Part shown: piece after piece, positions 45,701 to 59,000 of the stretch
Layout of the letters: each line of letters starts with the position of its first letter
Numbering within the stretch: position 1 is the first letter of the stretch
Source of the DNA: Alentia gelatinosa
Taxonomy: Eukaryota > Annelida > Polychaeta > Phyllodocida > Polynoidae
Direction: 5' to 3'
NCBI GenBank assembly: GCA_950022655.1
Contig: OX465579.1
Coordinates: 78,193,193 to 78,257,192 of the forward strand
Length of the DNA stretch: 64,000 nucleotides
Program-made: the position numbers and the translations under genes
Notes under the pieces: generated by a model
Seen by the model: only the letters and a program-made list of their open reading frames with translations
The model's database searches: none
What the model was told of the DNA's origin: nothing

Positions 45701-48700
45701 GGTTTAGTAGAGGTCTAAGGTTAAAGTAGTTTTGTCCATACCAGGACTCGAACCTTAGACTATGAAAGCTGATAATCGCAGATTTATTATTTTGCAAAAT
45801 TCGGTGTAACTTAATGAGCATTATTGACGTAATTTTTTTTTTTTAATTGAATTCTGCTGATCTGCACTCTTTATCTCGAGTATAATGAAAATCTAGCCTA
45901 CCATGAAAAAAGGAAAAACGAAAATTAATGGAAAACCTCTGTCGATGATATAAATTTCTTTCGGGGTAGGAGAGACCATGCCCCATTGAGGCCGTCATCC
46001 ATCTCTGAATCCCAGAAACTTTGTGAAAAATAATATTTAGGTATTATATACTCAATAAAAATATATCTTCATTTAGAGGTTCTAACGTTAGGGATTTACT
46101 GTAAGATTAGGACAAAAATGTTGAAAAAATCAGGAAGTCTGAGTAAAAAGGGACCATCTTGTATGCAAAGTTTCCAAATATTTTACCCCTCGCTGCATGT
46201 GTATTTTAGGGATGGCCCATCACAGGAGATTTAGATATCGTTGACCAGACTGACCTCTTCGTATCTGTTCCTGGGGAAGTTAATGAAGGTCTTCTTCTCC
46301 TCCATGTGAACGACGACCCCGCGTGTCTGCGGTAACATGTACTGGTAGTTCCTGAAGTCAGCGAGAAGGTTCATGATGGTGTGCCCGATCTCCCCATACA
46401 CGGGCTTCCTGAAGCGTACACTGATCAGCGGGCACGGATAATCTGTAAATACGCCCAGTGAGTTAGTCTGGTATGTAGGATTGGTCAACGTACTAAGGGA
46501 CCCTGAGGGTATATAGGGACCATCTCAAGGTTCAACTTCTGATTTTTTCAATCACTCTGGGCCATGAAAGCAAATCTGACTTCATGACGATTCATCAATA
46601 TCAATCATTATCATGTTAGCTTAACAATCATTGGGTTGTTAAAAAATAAACTAACATGGTACACCATTGTTTTCTTTTAACCAGGTAAAACATTCATAAA
46701 ATCCATTTTGACTCTCATGAACAACAGTTTATTGACACAAAACAAAGCATCAAACTTGCACTGACAAGTAGATTTTACAGCATTTACCATGGTTCTCCTA
46801 TAAAAACTAGACACTGTCAAGACCTTGTAAGCCCTCAAGACTCCTGAAGAGTCCGATTCGGACGAAACTTTGAGTTAAAGCCCCTAGAAAATACTTTTTT
46901 CTACCCCCCATACCCATATTTTGGGCATGGTAGAGTTCCTACACTCTCCCCCCAGACAAAACATCTGTTTGGAGGACGTGGAGACAGTCAAAACGGTTTC
47001 CAGGGCTATCCCAACATTGTTGACTCTTTTCACAATGGTTGCTACGTTATTACATGGCAACAGGCTGGTATCAAATCGAATTCTGGTCAAATTCAAGGTA
47101 GCGTCGGCCGCAGTGGAGGTGTTTAAGCCTCGTCCCATAATCAATAAAGGTTCAACTTCTGTCACTGGTTTTACGCCACAGGAGTGGTGAGCGAATCTAT
47201 GAAATGAATTAAGGTAGAAATCTCACCCATCCAGAGTGAGAGTTCTTTTACTTCCCACACCACACAGGACATGGTATGAGATGGACAGGCCTTTGATAGA
47301 ACAGTAAGTCTACCACTGATGGAATTGGAGAGGTTTTCCCTTCTGATAATTTAACTATGCAATATCATCAATCTTATCAATTTCACTAAGCGATGAGATA
47401 AAATACTGTTTTGTCGAAACTCAATATTACTCATTTTTCTATGAGTGAAATTTCATTTTATCAATAACTAATATTACTAATTCTACTAAACGATGACATA
47501 AAGTATTCATTTCCTTACATCTGTATTCGGCACCGAGCCGCAGCATGAGGCGCACTGGGAAGACCTTGGCCCACGGAGTTTCCCACTTCTGCAAGAGCAG
47601 CCCGAATACGTAGGGCGGCTGTGGCAGTAAGAGTTTCTGTACGCACTGGAACGTCGGCCGCACGTACAGAAAGCCGCAGTGGTCGCGGCTGTCCAGGAAA
47701 CTCTGTCCGAAAATAGTGTGGCCAAGGTGCGAAACGGTGTTACCTGCGAGAAGACAAGGAAAAGATGGAATAAGTGGGCTTATTGTGGATATTCCCAAGA
47801 CTATAAAGAATAATACTTTTTTTTTCAATATTTCCAGATGGGGAAAGACAAGGGAAAATATGTATATGTAAGCTTATTATGAATATGTAAATCTATAAAT
47901 AACAATCAAAATTCTAAAAAATGTATCTAGAAGGGTTCTTAGTTACATGAGGCCATGATACGTACATGTATAAACATTGGTATAAAATTTAGAATTTAAA
48001 AAATAAACCCTGAATACTCTGAATATCATAATGCTCTGAAAAGTACACGTAAGCAAATATATCAAACCTAGATGTTTAAATGTTATGATTATAATGCAAC
48101 TTTAACAGAGATTACTCTCTGTATCTGCCTGCTCTTTCACTGGTGGAGATACCCACACCTACCTTTGCTGGCTTCGTCGTAGACGGAGTTGAGGTGACAG
48201 AAGATGTCGCGCGGCACAGTCTTCTCATCGGGCAGACACTCTAAGACGATGACTACTTCATCCTGCCCCACGGTGCACATTCCTTTTGTGGAGAAGCACC
48301 AGCACACGCGATTCAGGCAGCAGTCCACTGCGACAATAACACAAAGAAATATTAGTAATATTGGAAGGTGTTTCACACGAAATAACTGTACATTTATATC
48401 TTTCTCAGTTTTCAGGAATAACAAATAAGCATCAGTAAACAGGCATTGGACTGGAAAAGTATTTAAAAAACCCACAAACATGAAAAACTGGCAATGGATT
48501 ACGGCCGCTCAGGCCTGAAACGGATCAAGGGACAGTTCCCTGAGTCGGGGCCGCCCCCCCGCCCCCCCCCCCCCCCGTAAGCTCCAAATTTGGAGCTATT
48601 CCACGTGAATTCCTGGCCTCAGCTAAGAGCTAAAACGGCAAGTATCGCTCACCATTGTTTAGGTTCTCATTTTGAATAACCCCCCCCCCCCCCCCAAGAG

Positions 48701-50011
48701 AAAAAATGCTCCTCGGATTCATATCACACAGCCTTAATATCGTTTGTATTATATTGAGATTTCACATCCATTCTCTGAAGGTAATAAGGTAAAAGGGATA
48801 CTTACAGTTGACTATTTTGACGAGTACAAACAGGTTCTTGTTGATAGCAAAAACGACAGGGTTCGGGTCTTCCGCTAGAAAGAGAATAACGTCATTTAAT
48901 TTGTTAATCTAAAACCATTCTTGATATTAGCCTCTTTAAAATGTGCGGTAAAAGTAAAATTTCCATGATATTGAGGGCGCCAGATAGTCTGTTTTGACAT
49001 GGATGGGGAAATATTACTCTATGTTCAAAACTTATTATCCTGATTAGGAACTCTATCGGTATTTAATAGAATTGAATTTTTAATGCGATATTAAGAAAAT
49101 ACTTACTGCTCCTGATCTTGGGCATTATTGATTCAGGATTTGGATCTTCTTCCAATGTAAAGTCTGAATGAAAAGACAAGAACGCATGAAATCTGCAGTT
49201 AATATTTCGCTTATTTTGATTACTGACTAATCCCGTTAGTGCTTAAAGAAAGAAGCATTTATCACCAGCTCTATTTGAATCACATGCATTAACATAAACC
49301 TTCTTTTCAACTACACATGTACTTTTTCTCATATGTATAAATTTGTGTTTTAATAGGTATAAGAAAAATAAAAACACGCAAAAAACGTAGATATCTAATG
49401 CAATGATGCTTGGGACGCCAGTCCGATGAAAAGATACAAGCGTGATGTATATATATATATTTTTTAAAAGTCTATTTTCAAACTTATTTATCTTAATGTA
49501 CCTCCTTTGGCACTAGTAAATTTGATCACCTGCTGCCTTTTGTCAGGGAAGAGCATCAGTTCAGGTCAAAGATATATTTTTGCTAGTGTTTTAAATCACC
49601 CATTTCCTTTAACGCCAGTCGACGTGATGACTTGGGGAGCACCATGTTAGATTATGTAACTTGAATATTTTTGTTAATTTTCTTGTTTTATATTACAAAC
49701 CTCATATAACGCCAGTCGAGATGATGGCTGGGTACAGCTCCCTGTCAGTTTACGTGATTTATATACTTTTGTTAATTTTTCTTATTTCATGTTATAATCC
49801 TCATCTAAAACCAGTAGACATGTCAGTTTATGCATTATACTTTCATTGATTTTTCTAATTTCATATCACATACCTCCTTTAACACCAGTCGACATGATGA
49901 CTGGGGGCAGCCCCGCATCAGGGATGAGACACGCATGACGCAGTGAGGGCTCCGAGAGTCGCTTCACACGCGTCTTCGGTGATGGTGACTTAGCTGAACC
50001 ATCAGAGGAAC
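42728..50011 (-). CDS. Sara gene: conserved C-terminal domain (ten exons)
   Basis: Exons from 50011-49874 to 42880-42728. Conserved phrases include [133 protein letters not shown] and [18 protein letters not shown], ending LELIFYIIE. This C-terminal region is shared by SARA and endofin (Pfam calls it DUF3480). Each junction checks in phase. The 244-bp exon (44170-43927) has its acceptor inside a minisatellite. Confidence 0.88.
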
Positions 50012-53000
50012 CTATGCATTGAAAAGTAAAGAACAATGTACACCCTGTACATCTCGAATTGAAAGAGTACCAAGAACCAACTGTGCATCTTAAAATGGAA
50101 TTGTTGGCCTCTAAAGGCAAAATCAGTGGGTGGACGCATTTAAAACTCAATACAAGTACAGGGCTAAGCCTAAGTTAGGGTGCCATCTGGTGTTAGTTGG
50201 CCATACTACAGGCTCCATGTTCAAAGTGAGGCTGAGCTCCAACCAGATATTTATTGTTCTTATGATAATATAAGTATTCTCTGATCCGGCCTGGAAGTAG
50301 GTGGTGCTATGAAGCCCCGGTGCAGCCATCTTGGTAAGGCACCTACAGAGTGCTAAGTCAATGGCAAATTCAAACGTCCATTTCTGCTATTATTCAACAT
50401 GTAGGGATGTGTCAAGTAACTCGCTAGCCTTTCCCTCAACAAAACCAGACAATCCTTGCAGTTTCAGATCAAATGAATATGTGATGGCCTCAGTTTAGCC
50501 TCTGAACGTGATGTAAACATATCGTCGAAACAAAGATTTTCTTCGAGTTAGCACGTTTAAATCATGTGTGGATAATGTAAATAACATTATTTCAACCATT
50601 GCTTGTGTAAATTACACTTTAAAAGCTAGATTAGTTGGGTTTTACACCATTTTACACTCTGACAGCGCTTTGTATTCACCAGCATGATGGCGGACCGATC
50701 CGTTGTCAGGTGAATTCGGAGGGTATTTTGAACCGGAAGTCGTCAGCCGGATCAGCAAATGAGGCATGTGCCAATGTTTGGCGAGGGATAGGAGCCTAAT
50801 GATACTCCCTAGGATGTTAGCAACTGTCAGTGCCACTTATGACTTGTGGAGATGGTAAGTGTTACGCCAATCCACACTGTAAAGCAATATTGAGTAATCA
50901 TCTGTTTTAGTACGCCCAATTCACCTACCTCCCCCCCCCCCCCCCCCCACACCACTTTCAACAAGTACTTGAATATCTCTGTAAATATATAATCTATCCA
51001 GAAAATTCCACTTCTTAGCAACAACTGTGTTTTTTTAATTCTCTTTCAAATGAGGTATATTATATTATGATTTAACCAGTTTTAGGGGTAGAAATATGTC
51101 CATGAAGGAGTCCTTAGAGTATTTCTTTACAATACTCCATCGGCACTGAGTACGAGTTCCCAATGTTAAGTGTACGTGAAAAAAATACCAGGAGTGAGAT
51201 AAAAGTTTGTACTTACTGTCGCCGGCTGCTGCGGCGGCGGCTGCGGCTGCGGCGGCCATGCGCTCGACCTTCTTGGAGGAGCGGCCGTGGCGGCGGATGG
51301 GGATGCGGGCGTCGCTGCCGTCTAGCTCCGTCAGGTCTCCGCCGGGCCGGATCCCGTCAGAGAACATCACCTGCTTGGGCTCGCGACTACGCTGGCTCCC
51401 TGCGCCGCACGCCGGGACGATAACGTCGATACGTTAGTTAATAACCAGGGATCATGGATAGGAGAGTAGGAGGGAGTGGGGTTTCTATAGTGAGATAGAT
51501 GCAGGTTCTTGTGGCTAGACAGCACTGCCGAATACTTTATGAACATAACATGCATTTAAATACAAATATCTGTGTATATTCAAAACCTTCGTTGAATTCT
51601 AATAAATCCTTTTTTAAAGAACTTATGGTATACTGAAAAGAAATCTAATACATATACACATAATTCTGTCATCAAAGGTTCAATCCTTAGACATTATATA
51701 GTTAAAGGAAGAAAATATACTTTATCTTGTTTTACTGTGTATAATGAGGCGTTTACGTGTACCATGAATCTATGTATAACCGAAATGTAAACCCAGAAAC
51801 TACAGGGCGAGAGGAAAGCGCACAGAAGCAAATCAGCGAAGAAACGAATATAAATAAAAAGCAAACGATACTTAATTTGTTGAGCATGCAGTTAGATGTC
51901 ACATGCTGCTGTCTCTTGTAGAAGCGACAACTAGAGATTATCAGTGCTTGGGTGTATGTTGAACAGGGAAACTCCAAAGCTTCAACATTCAGACACGGGC
52001 TATTCATGGATCTATCAGTGGGTAAACGTGGCTCTCCCTAAGAAATCAGTATGAAAAATTGTTCCTCTCGTACTAAAACATTCTCCCTCTCCCCTATTAT
52101 AAACTTGTAAAAGGTTTTTTTCCCAAATTGATTTCTCTTTGAAAAATCAAATGGTACGTATACTGCACGAACCTGGTAGTTTTTATGTACATGTACTGTG
52201 AAATAACCTTCTTTAATCTTCTTTTCGTCCGTTTTTACAATAAAAGCTGACAAACAGAGGATTGTAGAAAGACATCTCACACTTTAAAAACTACTAGATT
52301 CGTTCAGTATACCTTGGTACCTCCAATTCTTCCTGTCATATTTCAATTTTATCCGGCAATTGTATCGTATTGGACACAGCATAGACCACTAATAGGATAA
52401 CATCACTTAATCTTAACCTTACTATAACAATCATATAAACATCACTTTATAACCGTAACGCTTAGGAATCAAGATCTATTAACTCAATAATCTTATACAA
52501 CAGATCAAGAGTGCCTAAAATAATATTACGTGCGAACATTCATTAAACTTCTCAAGTGAAATAAGATGTGCGTATTGATACATCATATTTAATGATTTTT
52601 ATTGATTACAAATTTGTTTTGTTTTTTAAATAGAAAGGCCTACAGCTGTCTGGCTGGGTGGCTGGGTGGCAGTGGAGAATATTGGAGAACTCACCCTGAA
52701 ATGATTTCGCTCCGGGATTTTCTCGCCCCGCTACAAACTCTCCCCGCCCCATAAATAACTCGCTCCTCTCCAAACTCAAGCATTTTACATACAAATATAG
52801 ATAAATATGAACTATTGCACTTAAAGTGGTAGTTTTATGTGGGCCCCAACTCTAACCCTTTCACACTATCAGTGTCACCCTAACCCTATCCTCTACACTA
52901 ACACATGTAATAATTCAGGGGTGTCAGTTTTGGTCAGAAATAAAGTGGAAACATTTTTCATATAGAATTGGCTGCCTTAGAGCGGTCGGCAGAGAATTGG

Positions 53001-56000
53001 AAAACACATTGGGTGTCAACCATGGCATGGGACTGAGGATATGTGGGGAGATTCAATTTATTTTTTTATATGAATAAGGCTTATTTAATATCATTTTTTT
53101 TGCTTTACACAGCTGCTTTATGAATTATAAATGAAAAGTAGATTCCCATGTAAAAGTGAATGTCCATGTAAAGGTGGAAAGCTACCTTCTCTTATAAATA
53201 TCAGTAGAACTTACAGGGTGACTTCGCATGGCGAATACTCCCAAAACAGGGCGAGTTCTCCTCAAAGTGCTGATTCCACCAGGATGCACAATTTAAGCTG
53301 AACTGTTGACTCGCTAGGCTGGGAAGAATTGTGTGAGCATGTCTGGCTGGACCACAGTGATGGAAGGCCCCCATGAGAGATAACAGGGGCTCTACACACA
53401 GGTGTAATGATCTTACAACATTTAATACAATCTAACAAGATACAGTCAGATGCTGCAAGACACAGAGAGACCCTGCCCGGAAAAATAAAAGATGTGCTGG
53501 TGGAATCAGCATTTTAAAGTATGGGGCGACTTTGTTTCGGGTTGACCTCTTGAGTAACCGTGGCGGACGGAGGCCATGCGGACTGCCCATACCTTCTTTA
53601 CGCAGCACGCCCACCGGCACCATGACAGTGGGTGGTGGAGCGTGGAGACTGGCGGCTGCCTGCTGTAGGGGTGGGATGGTGGAGCAGTACTCGGCTGGGT
53701 TGTTCGGGTTCGGGCTCCGGTTGGGAGAATGCATTCGCTCATAGGCCTGTGCTGTGAGTGACAAAAAATAGGCAAGACATGCACTCCGTGAGAGGGCAGT
53801 CTCCGGCAGAGGGCAGCAGTGGTGGCGGAAGTGGCGGTTAGGGGACCAACACCACCAGCCCCACCACCGCCACCACCACAAAAAGCATGCAGAGAGACAG
53901 ACCAAGACCCCCGCCCCAAATGACAACAGGAACACACGGCTGAGTGCGAAGCTAAAGTCCAATGTCAAACGTTAGGTGAGTTGTGGGAAGACAACATCTC
54001 CATAAGCGTCCCCCATGGGACTTCACTGACTTAACACCGATCATAATACATTTTTTTTGTGATTACTCATTATTAATTAAGATATGTCTCCTTAAAGAAA
54101 ATGGGTTAGCTTTTCACCGAACTACACACTTAACGAAAATCCTTAGCGTTGTTAGATTTGCTTCCAGCACCCTGAATTTTACCGTTAATACTTGATATTA
54201 TTCAATGAATCTTCTGGTATCCTGGGACTTAACTCTAGCCTGTTAAATTGGCAGGAATATGACCCTTCAAAAGATGTAACATAGGTAAGCAATTAGTTGA
54301 TGCGCAGCTTGACTTGAGTGGTGGGATGGTTAATTACCTCGGACAATGTCTTGGTAACACTTGGAGCAGACGCGTGCCTCTTTGTTATCCATGTATTGTA
54401 ATTTGCACCTCAGGTTACAACATGCACTGCAGAAGACCTGGAAAAGAAAATGTTAATGCATCAGCATGATGTATTTATTGCTAGTTTCTATCAGTTTGGG
54501 TCTGCAGTGGTTTATGCCAAAGTGCTATTTCGCATTGGCATGACCGACTCAAGCCAATACAAGTAAAGTCAAAATGCATACACATTATTATGGGGTTTTA
54601 TCATGCATTGCTGAATAATATTCAATGTAAATAAAATGTTTGTATATAATATATATGTATGCGCTGCAATATAAAAGATCATACGAAAATAATATTCAAT
54701 GCAAGCTGCAGAGATTATACACCAGGTGTATCAAAATAAAGGTGAAAATTGACTTGGCACCCAGTCTATCTTGCAATGGTCCTGATGGTATTTCTCTTTT
54801 TGACTCAAAGTATAACTTATTTTATTTCTTTCCAAAGTGTGATTTATGATAAATTTCCAAACAAAATTGGATGTCAGTTGCAGTCTTAAAAGATAGGAAA
54901 TATTTTTCATGTGGAATTGATTGCCTCAGAGAGACTGAGGAAACATTGAATACAACACATCGTTATTACCCAGGAAATGGAGCTGGAGTGTGTGGGCAGG
55001 TTTGAACCAGTTTTTTTAATGTAAATGAGGCCTGATCTATTTTCTCTTTGTTTTACGAATTTTTTCAACTGAAAAAGTAAAAAAGAAAAGGATTTCCTTG
55101 GAAGATAGGAAAACTACCATCTCTATACTATGGCGACTTCTTAATAGGTGTGTAACAAAATAAACGCACCTTCCCGCAGGCCCGGCAATGGTGTCGCCGC
55201 TTGGTGAAGGTAAAACGGGCCTCACACTGCATACAGTTACACGCCTCCGAGTCGGGCACCCAGCGCGGGGCCACCTTGCCGAGCTGCGTTATCACCACGT
55301 TCACGTTGGAGCTGCAGCGTGGGGCCGGGCTGAAGGCGCCAGGCCCCACCTCGGGCGGCGAGTACATCATCTCCGCACCGGGACCGCTCGCCGTCGCGCC
55401 TGTGAGAAAAAAACACAAGTTTAGAAGCTGTATTTATGAGAAAGATCCAAGTTTTAAACTCAGGTAAAGAATCTGCTTCTATATGAAAGACCAGGTTTTA
55501 CAATAATACAGTAGAATCCGGTTCTTACCCTCACATATAGAATCTGCATATCTAAGAAAGATGGGAAGTCCAGTGCTCTTTACCACTGAGCTAACTCCCC
55601 ACCCTGGTTGCTTTAGTTATGCTTGCGTGCAAGCATATCCGGTCTGCACCACGAGGAGGCAAGGCGACCAAGAGGGTGAAGAGATTGGTAATTGCTGTCC
55701 ACCCTTGCAGACCAAGGCATAGTTTGAAGGTAACGCGATGCTACTGGCAGGTTTCACCTATGTCCGCTAGCAAGGAGTGATGAGCTTGCTTATCAACTAT
55801 TGAGTCAAGCTCCTTGGAATGACTGGGGATATTCAATTATAAAAAGCTCTGACCTACTCATCTTTAGATAATCACATATAGTCTAGTCTGATTTGGGAAT
55901 CTATGTATAATTATGTGAATTGCATTGTAGTTAAGATTTAAAAAAATATGCTATTGACTGCCAATAGGGAATCAGTACTGAAATACTTCTGAAAGATCTG

Positions 56001-59000
56001 AATGAAATTCTTTTATATCATTTCACAAATATTTTGGTTCTAGTTTTGCTGATCATCTTAACATGATATTGTAATATGAAGAGGGTTAAGATATTTTCTT
56101 GTTGTAAATGTATAAAACGTTGATTCTGACTCACCTGCTGGTTCACTCATCTCATTGTCCTGGAATGGAGTAAGATGCCCGCTGCTGCCACCAGAGCTGG
56201 CATATCCTCCGTCTCCAGTCAACGAGTCATCTTCCGTTGAATCCTTGTCCTGGCTGAGTTGGAACTCGCTGCGTGGCATCAGGCTCAGCGAAGTTGGTCG
56301 CTTCAGTTTTGACCCCTGTGCACCAGTTTCGGATTCATCTTCAGCCACATCCTCCTGCTGTTGTACCTGTAATTGCTGCTCTTCTTGTTCTTGTTGCGGT
56401 TGCTGATTTTGTTGTTGCCACGCATCAGCAGCAGGGTTCACTGCTGCGTGCTGCACATTGACAGCGCGTGCTGGAGATGGAGCTTGCATTGAAATGAGAG
56501 ATGACGATGAAGATGAGGACATGATGTCCTCCTGGAGGCCTGAGTCAGACCGAACCAAAGGACTGCCTTCCGAAGGGAGCGTAATCCCTATCCCACTGGC
56601 CAACTGAGCCCGGTTAGTGACAACACTCACTGCACCTACGGAACCATGGCTGTCCTCACCCATACAGCTATCGAGCATTTTGTTCTCCATCTGCCGATGC
56701 GCAGCTGCATTGTCCAAATGCTGCTTAATCTCCAAATTCAGCTGCTGTTTCTGTAGAGGCGATTTGGCCTTCTGAGCCAGCTGCCTGTTGATGATATCAT
56801 GCGAGTTCTCTACTACAGAACTAGTTGCCGAGCTTTCTGCCTGGTCCAGACAACTGCCTGCAGCAGAGCCAGGCAAACTCATAGCACCAGTTGCTGTTTC
56901 GCTATAACCAGAATCCTGGTACTCATAAGTGGACGATACAGGAACAGTGATATTGAGATCAGGTTTGGAGAGTCCAAGTAAACTGTTTGGCCGGCTTTTC
57001 CGTTGGGTGTTTTCCTTTGGTCGTGCACCGGTGCTGGCCAAGGGAATGCTCAGCTCTGCAGGGGCCTCAGGGAGGCTCGTTGTTGTGTCCATTGGCTGTG
57101 CTTTCTCCTGCACAGGGAAGCTCACAGTTATTGCACCTAGTCCTGCTGTTGCTTGCACGTCTCCTTTAGATTTCTCAAGCATCATCACACAGTCCGTCTC
57201 AATTTGATTCGGGGTGGACCTCTCAGGTACATTTGATGCTGAGGTGACCGAGTCATTGTGGTTTGAACCTGGTGGTGTAATGTCACTGAATACTGTGCTA
57301 GATTGAATAGGGTTGGTTTGTCCCTCCTGATCTACTTGGGTCTCATTGGTAGCAGGGATTTCCCATTGCTCTGCATCTTCATCCTCCTCATTTAAAGTAG
57401 CCACCTCCTGCAGAGATGGCATGCCAACTGAGGGCACATATCCAGGCACTTTTGAGAATCCAGGGTCGTCCATGGGTGTTGCAATCCTGGGGCTTACAAT
57501 AGAAGCAGCCAAAAACTTCTCCACAGTCTCACCAGTTCCTTGGGAATCAGGTTCTTGGAAATGTAATCCTTTCTCAGGTTCTTGCTTAGGAAGTGTGATG
57601 CTGTCACTGTTCAACTGAATAGAACCCACACCCATTGAGCTCTTTAGTTCCTTCGGAGGGTTTATTTTTCTTTCACTGTTCGCTGCCTCCATAGAGGCTA
57701 GATATTCATCTAAGTCATTTATATCATCATCTATGTCATCTTCCTCAATGTTACCAAACCCAACAGGCTCTGGAGGTTGTGGAGAATCTGCTGTTATCAT
57801 TTCTGCAACAGACTGTTCTTGTGTACAAGAAGAATCTTTACACTGATTTTGAGATACCATTTCTGGCTCTGCAGGTTGGCTTGAACTACTACTTTGTTGA
57901 AGACACATGGGAGAGTCTGCCTGGATATCACCGGCACTTGGTACCCCCAGACTTGGTACAGACGCACTCTCTGTTGTTCTATCTGTGGAATTACCTTGCT
58001 CACCTTGTAAGCTATGCGGAGGACTGTCCACATTCATATCTTCAGGGGTATCTTGCTGCCCTGGATCTTCTTTTGTACCACCTGGCTGCAAAGAGTTCAG
58101 TACAGTTTCTTGTTGCGAAGAAAATGGTAGCAGGTGATCACCATTACTTTGGCACACAGACTCCTGAGTCGCACTCGCTGTTGAGGAATCCACTTGCTCA
58201 TTCGGGCAGTTACAATTTACGCCCAAATCTTTCTGCAGTTCCAATCCCATAGGTCGGTGTACTATATCTAAACTATTATTCATAGACACCGGCACCACAT
58301 CTGGACGAGCATGGCTGACCACTGTTCCTCCGGGGTACCCCTGGCTAGTACTCACATTGCCCAGATACGGGGGTTGTGAGACGGGCTTCCCCTCCATGGA
58401 CTGGAGCAGTTCAGGCCGGTCGTCACTCAGCCTGCGTAGGATGTTCCCATTACTCCTCTCGCCATGTGCAAGAACCCCGCCATCCGTGCCATATTTCACT
58501 GCATACGGAGTCATATTGTTGTTACCGACCACAGTAGACCACTGCTGGCTGCTGATATCATTCAGCTGAGGCTCCATACAGGGGATACTGGTCTGCGAGA
58601 GTCTGTCCATGAGGTCCAGCTGAGCATTAGGAGTGGTAGTTTTACTGGTGGAGATCACATCCCCGCAGGAGTCGGGCTGCACGGTGGCGTGGATGACTGA
58701 GTTGTGATTTTGCTGGGATACACTGTGGTCTCCTTTGTGAGGTTGTTGTTGGTATGTTATGTCAAACTGGGTGCTAAACGTTGGGTGTTGCCTGAAACAT
58801 ACAAACAAGAAGCGATAAGTTAATCATAATTGAAAACAATCACAAAGAATGACTTGTTTTTGAATATTTTAGCTACTTGTGTATCTATATATTCATATGT
58901 GGCTGGCGTTAACATTGGAACAGCTGCCGTGATAATAAAGAAAAATATGCATCTATTGTGTCCTATATATGCACCTATTTCTCCATTGTATCTACATGAT

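Noticed and set aside
45741..45756. Functional tRNA on -
   Set aside because: A B-box-like GGTTCGAGTCC is present, but there is no A box or foldable cloverleaf at the right distance.
53432..53968. Whole 178-codon - strand frame as one exon
   Set aside because: Only 53593-53751 has the Sara-like sequence and splice borders. The rest (Trp- and Cys-rich) is intron read-through.
57779..58252. 157-codon + strand frame
   Set aside because: Antisense shadow of the 885-codon Sara exon.
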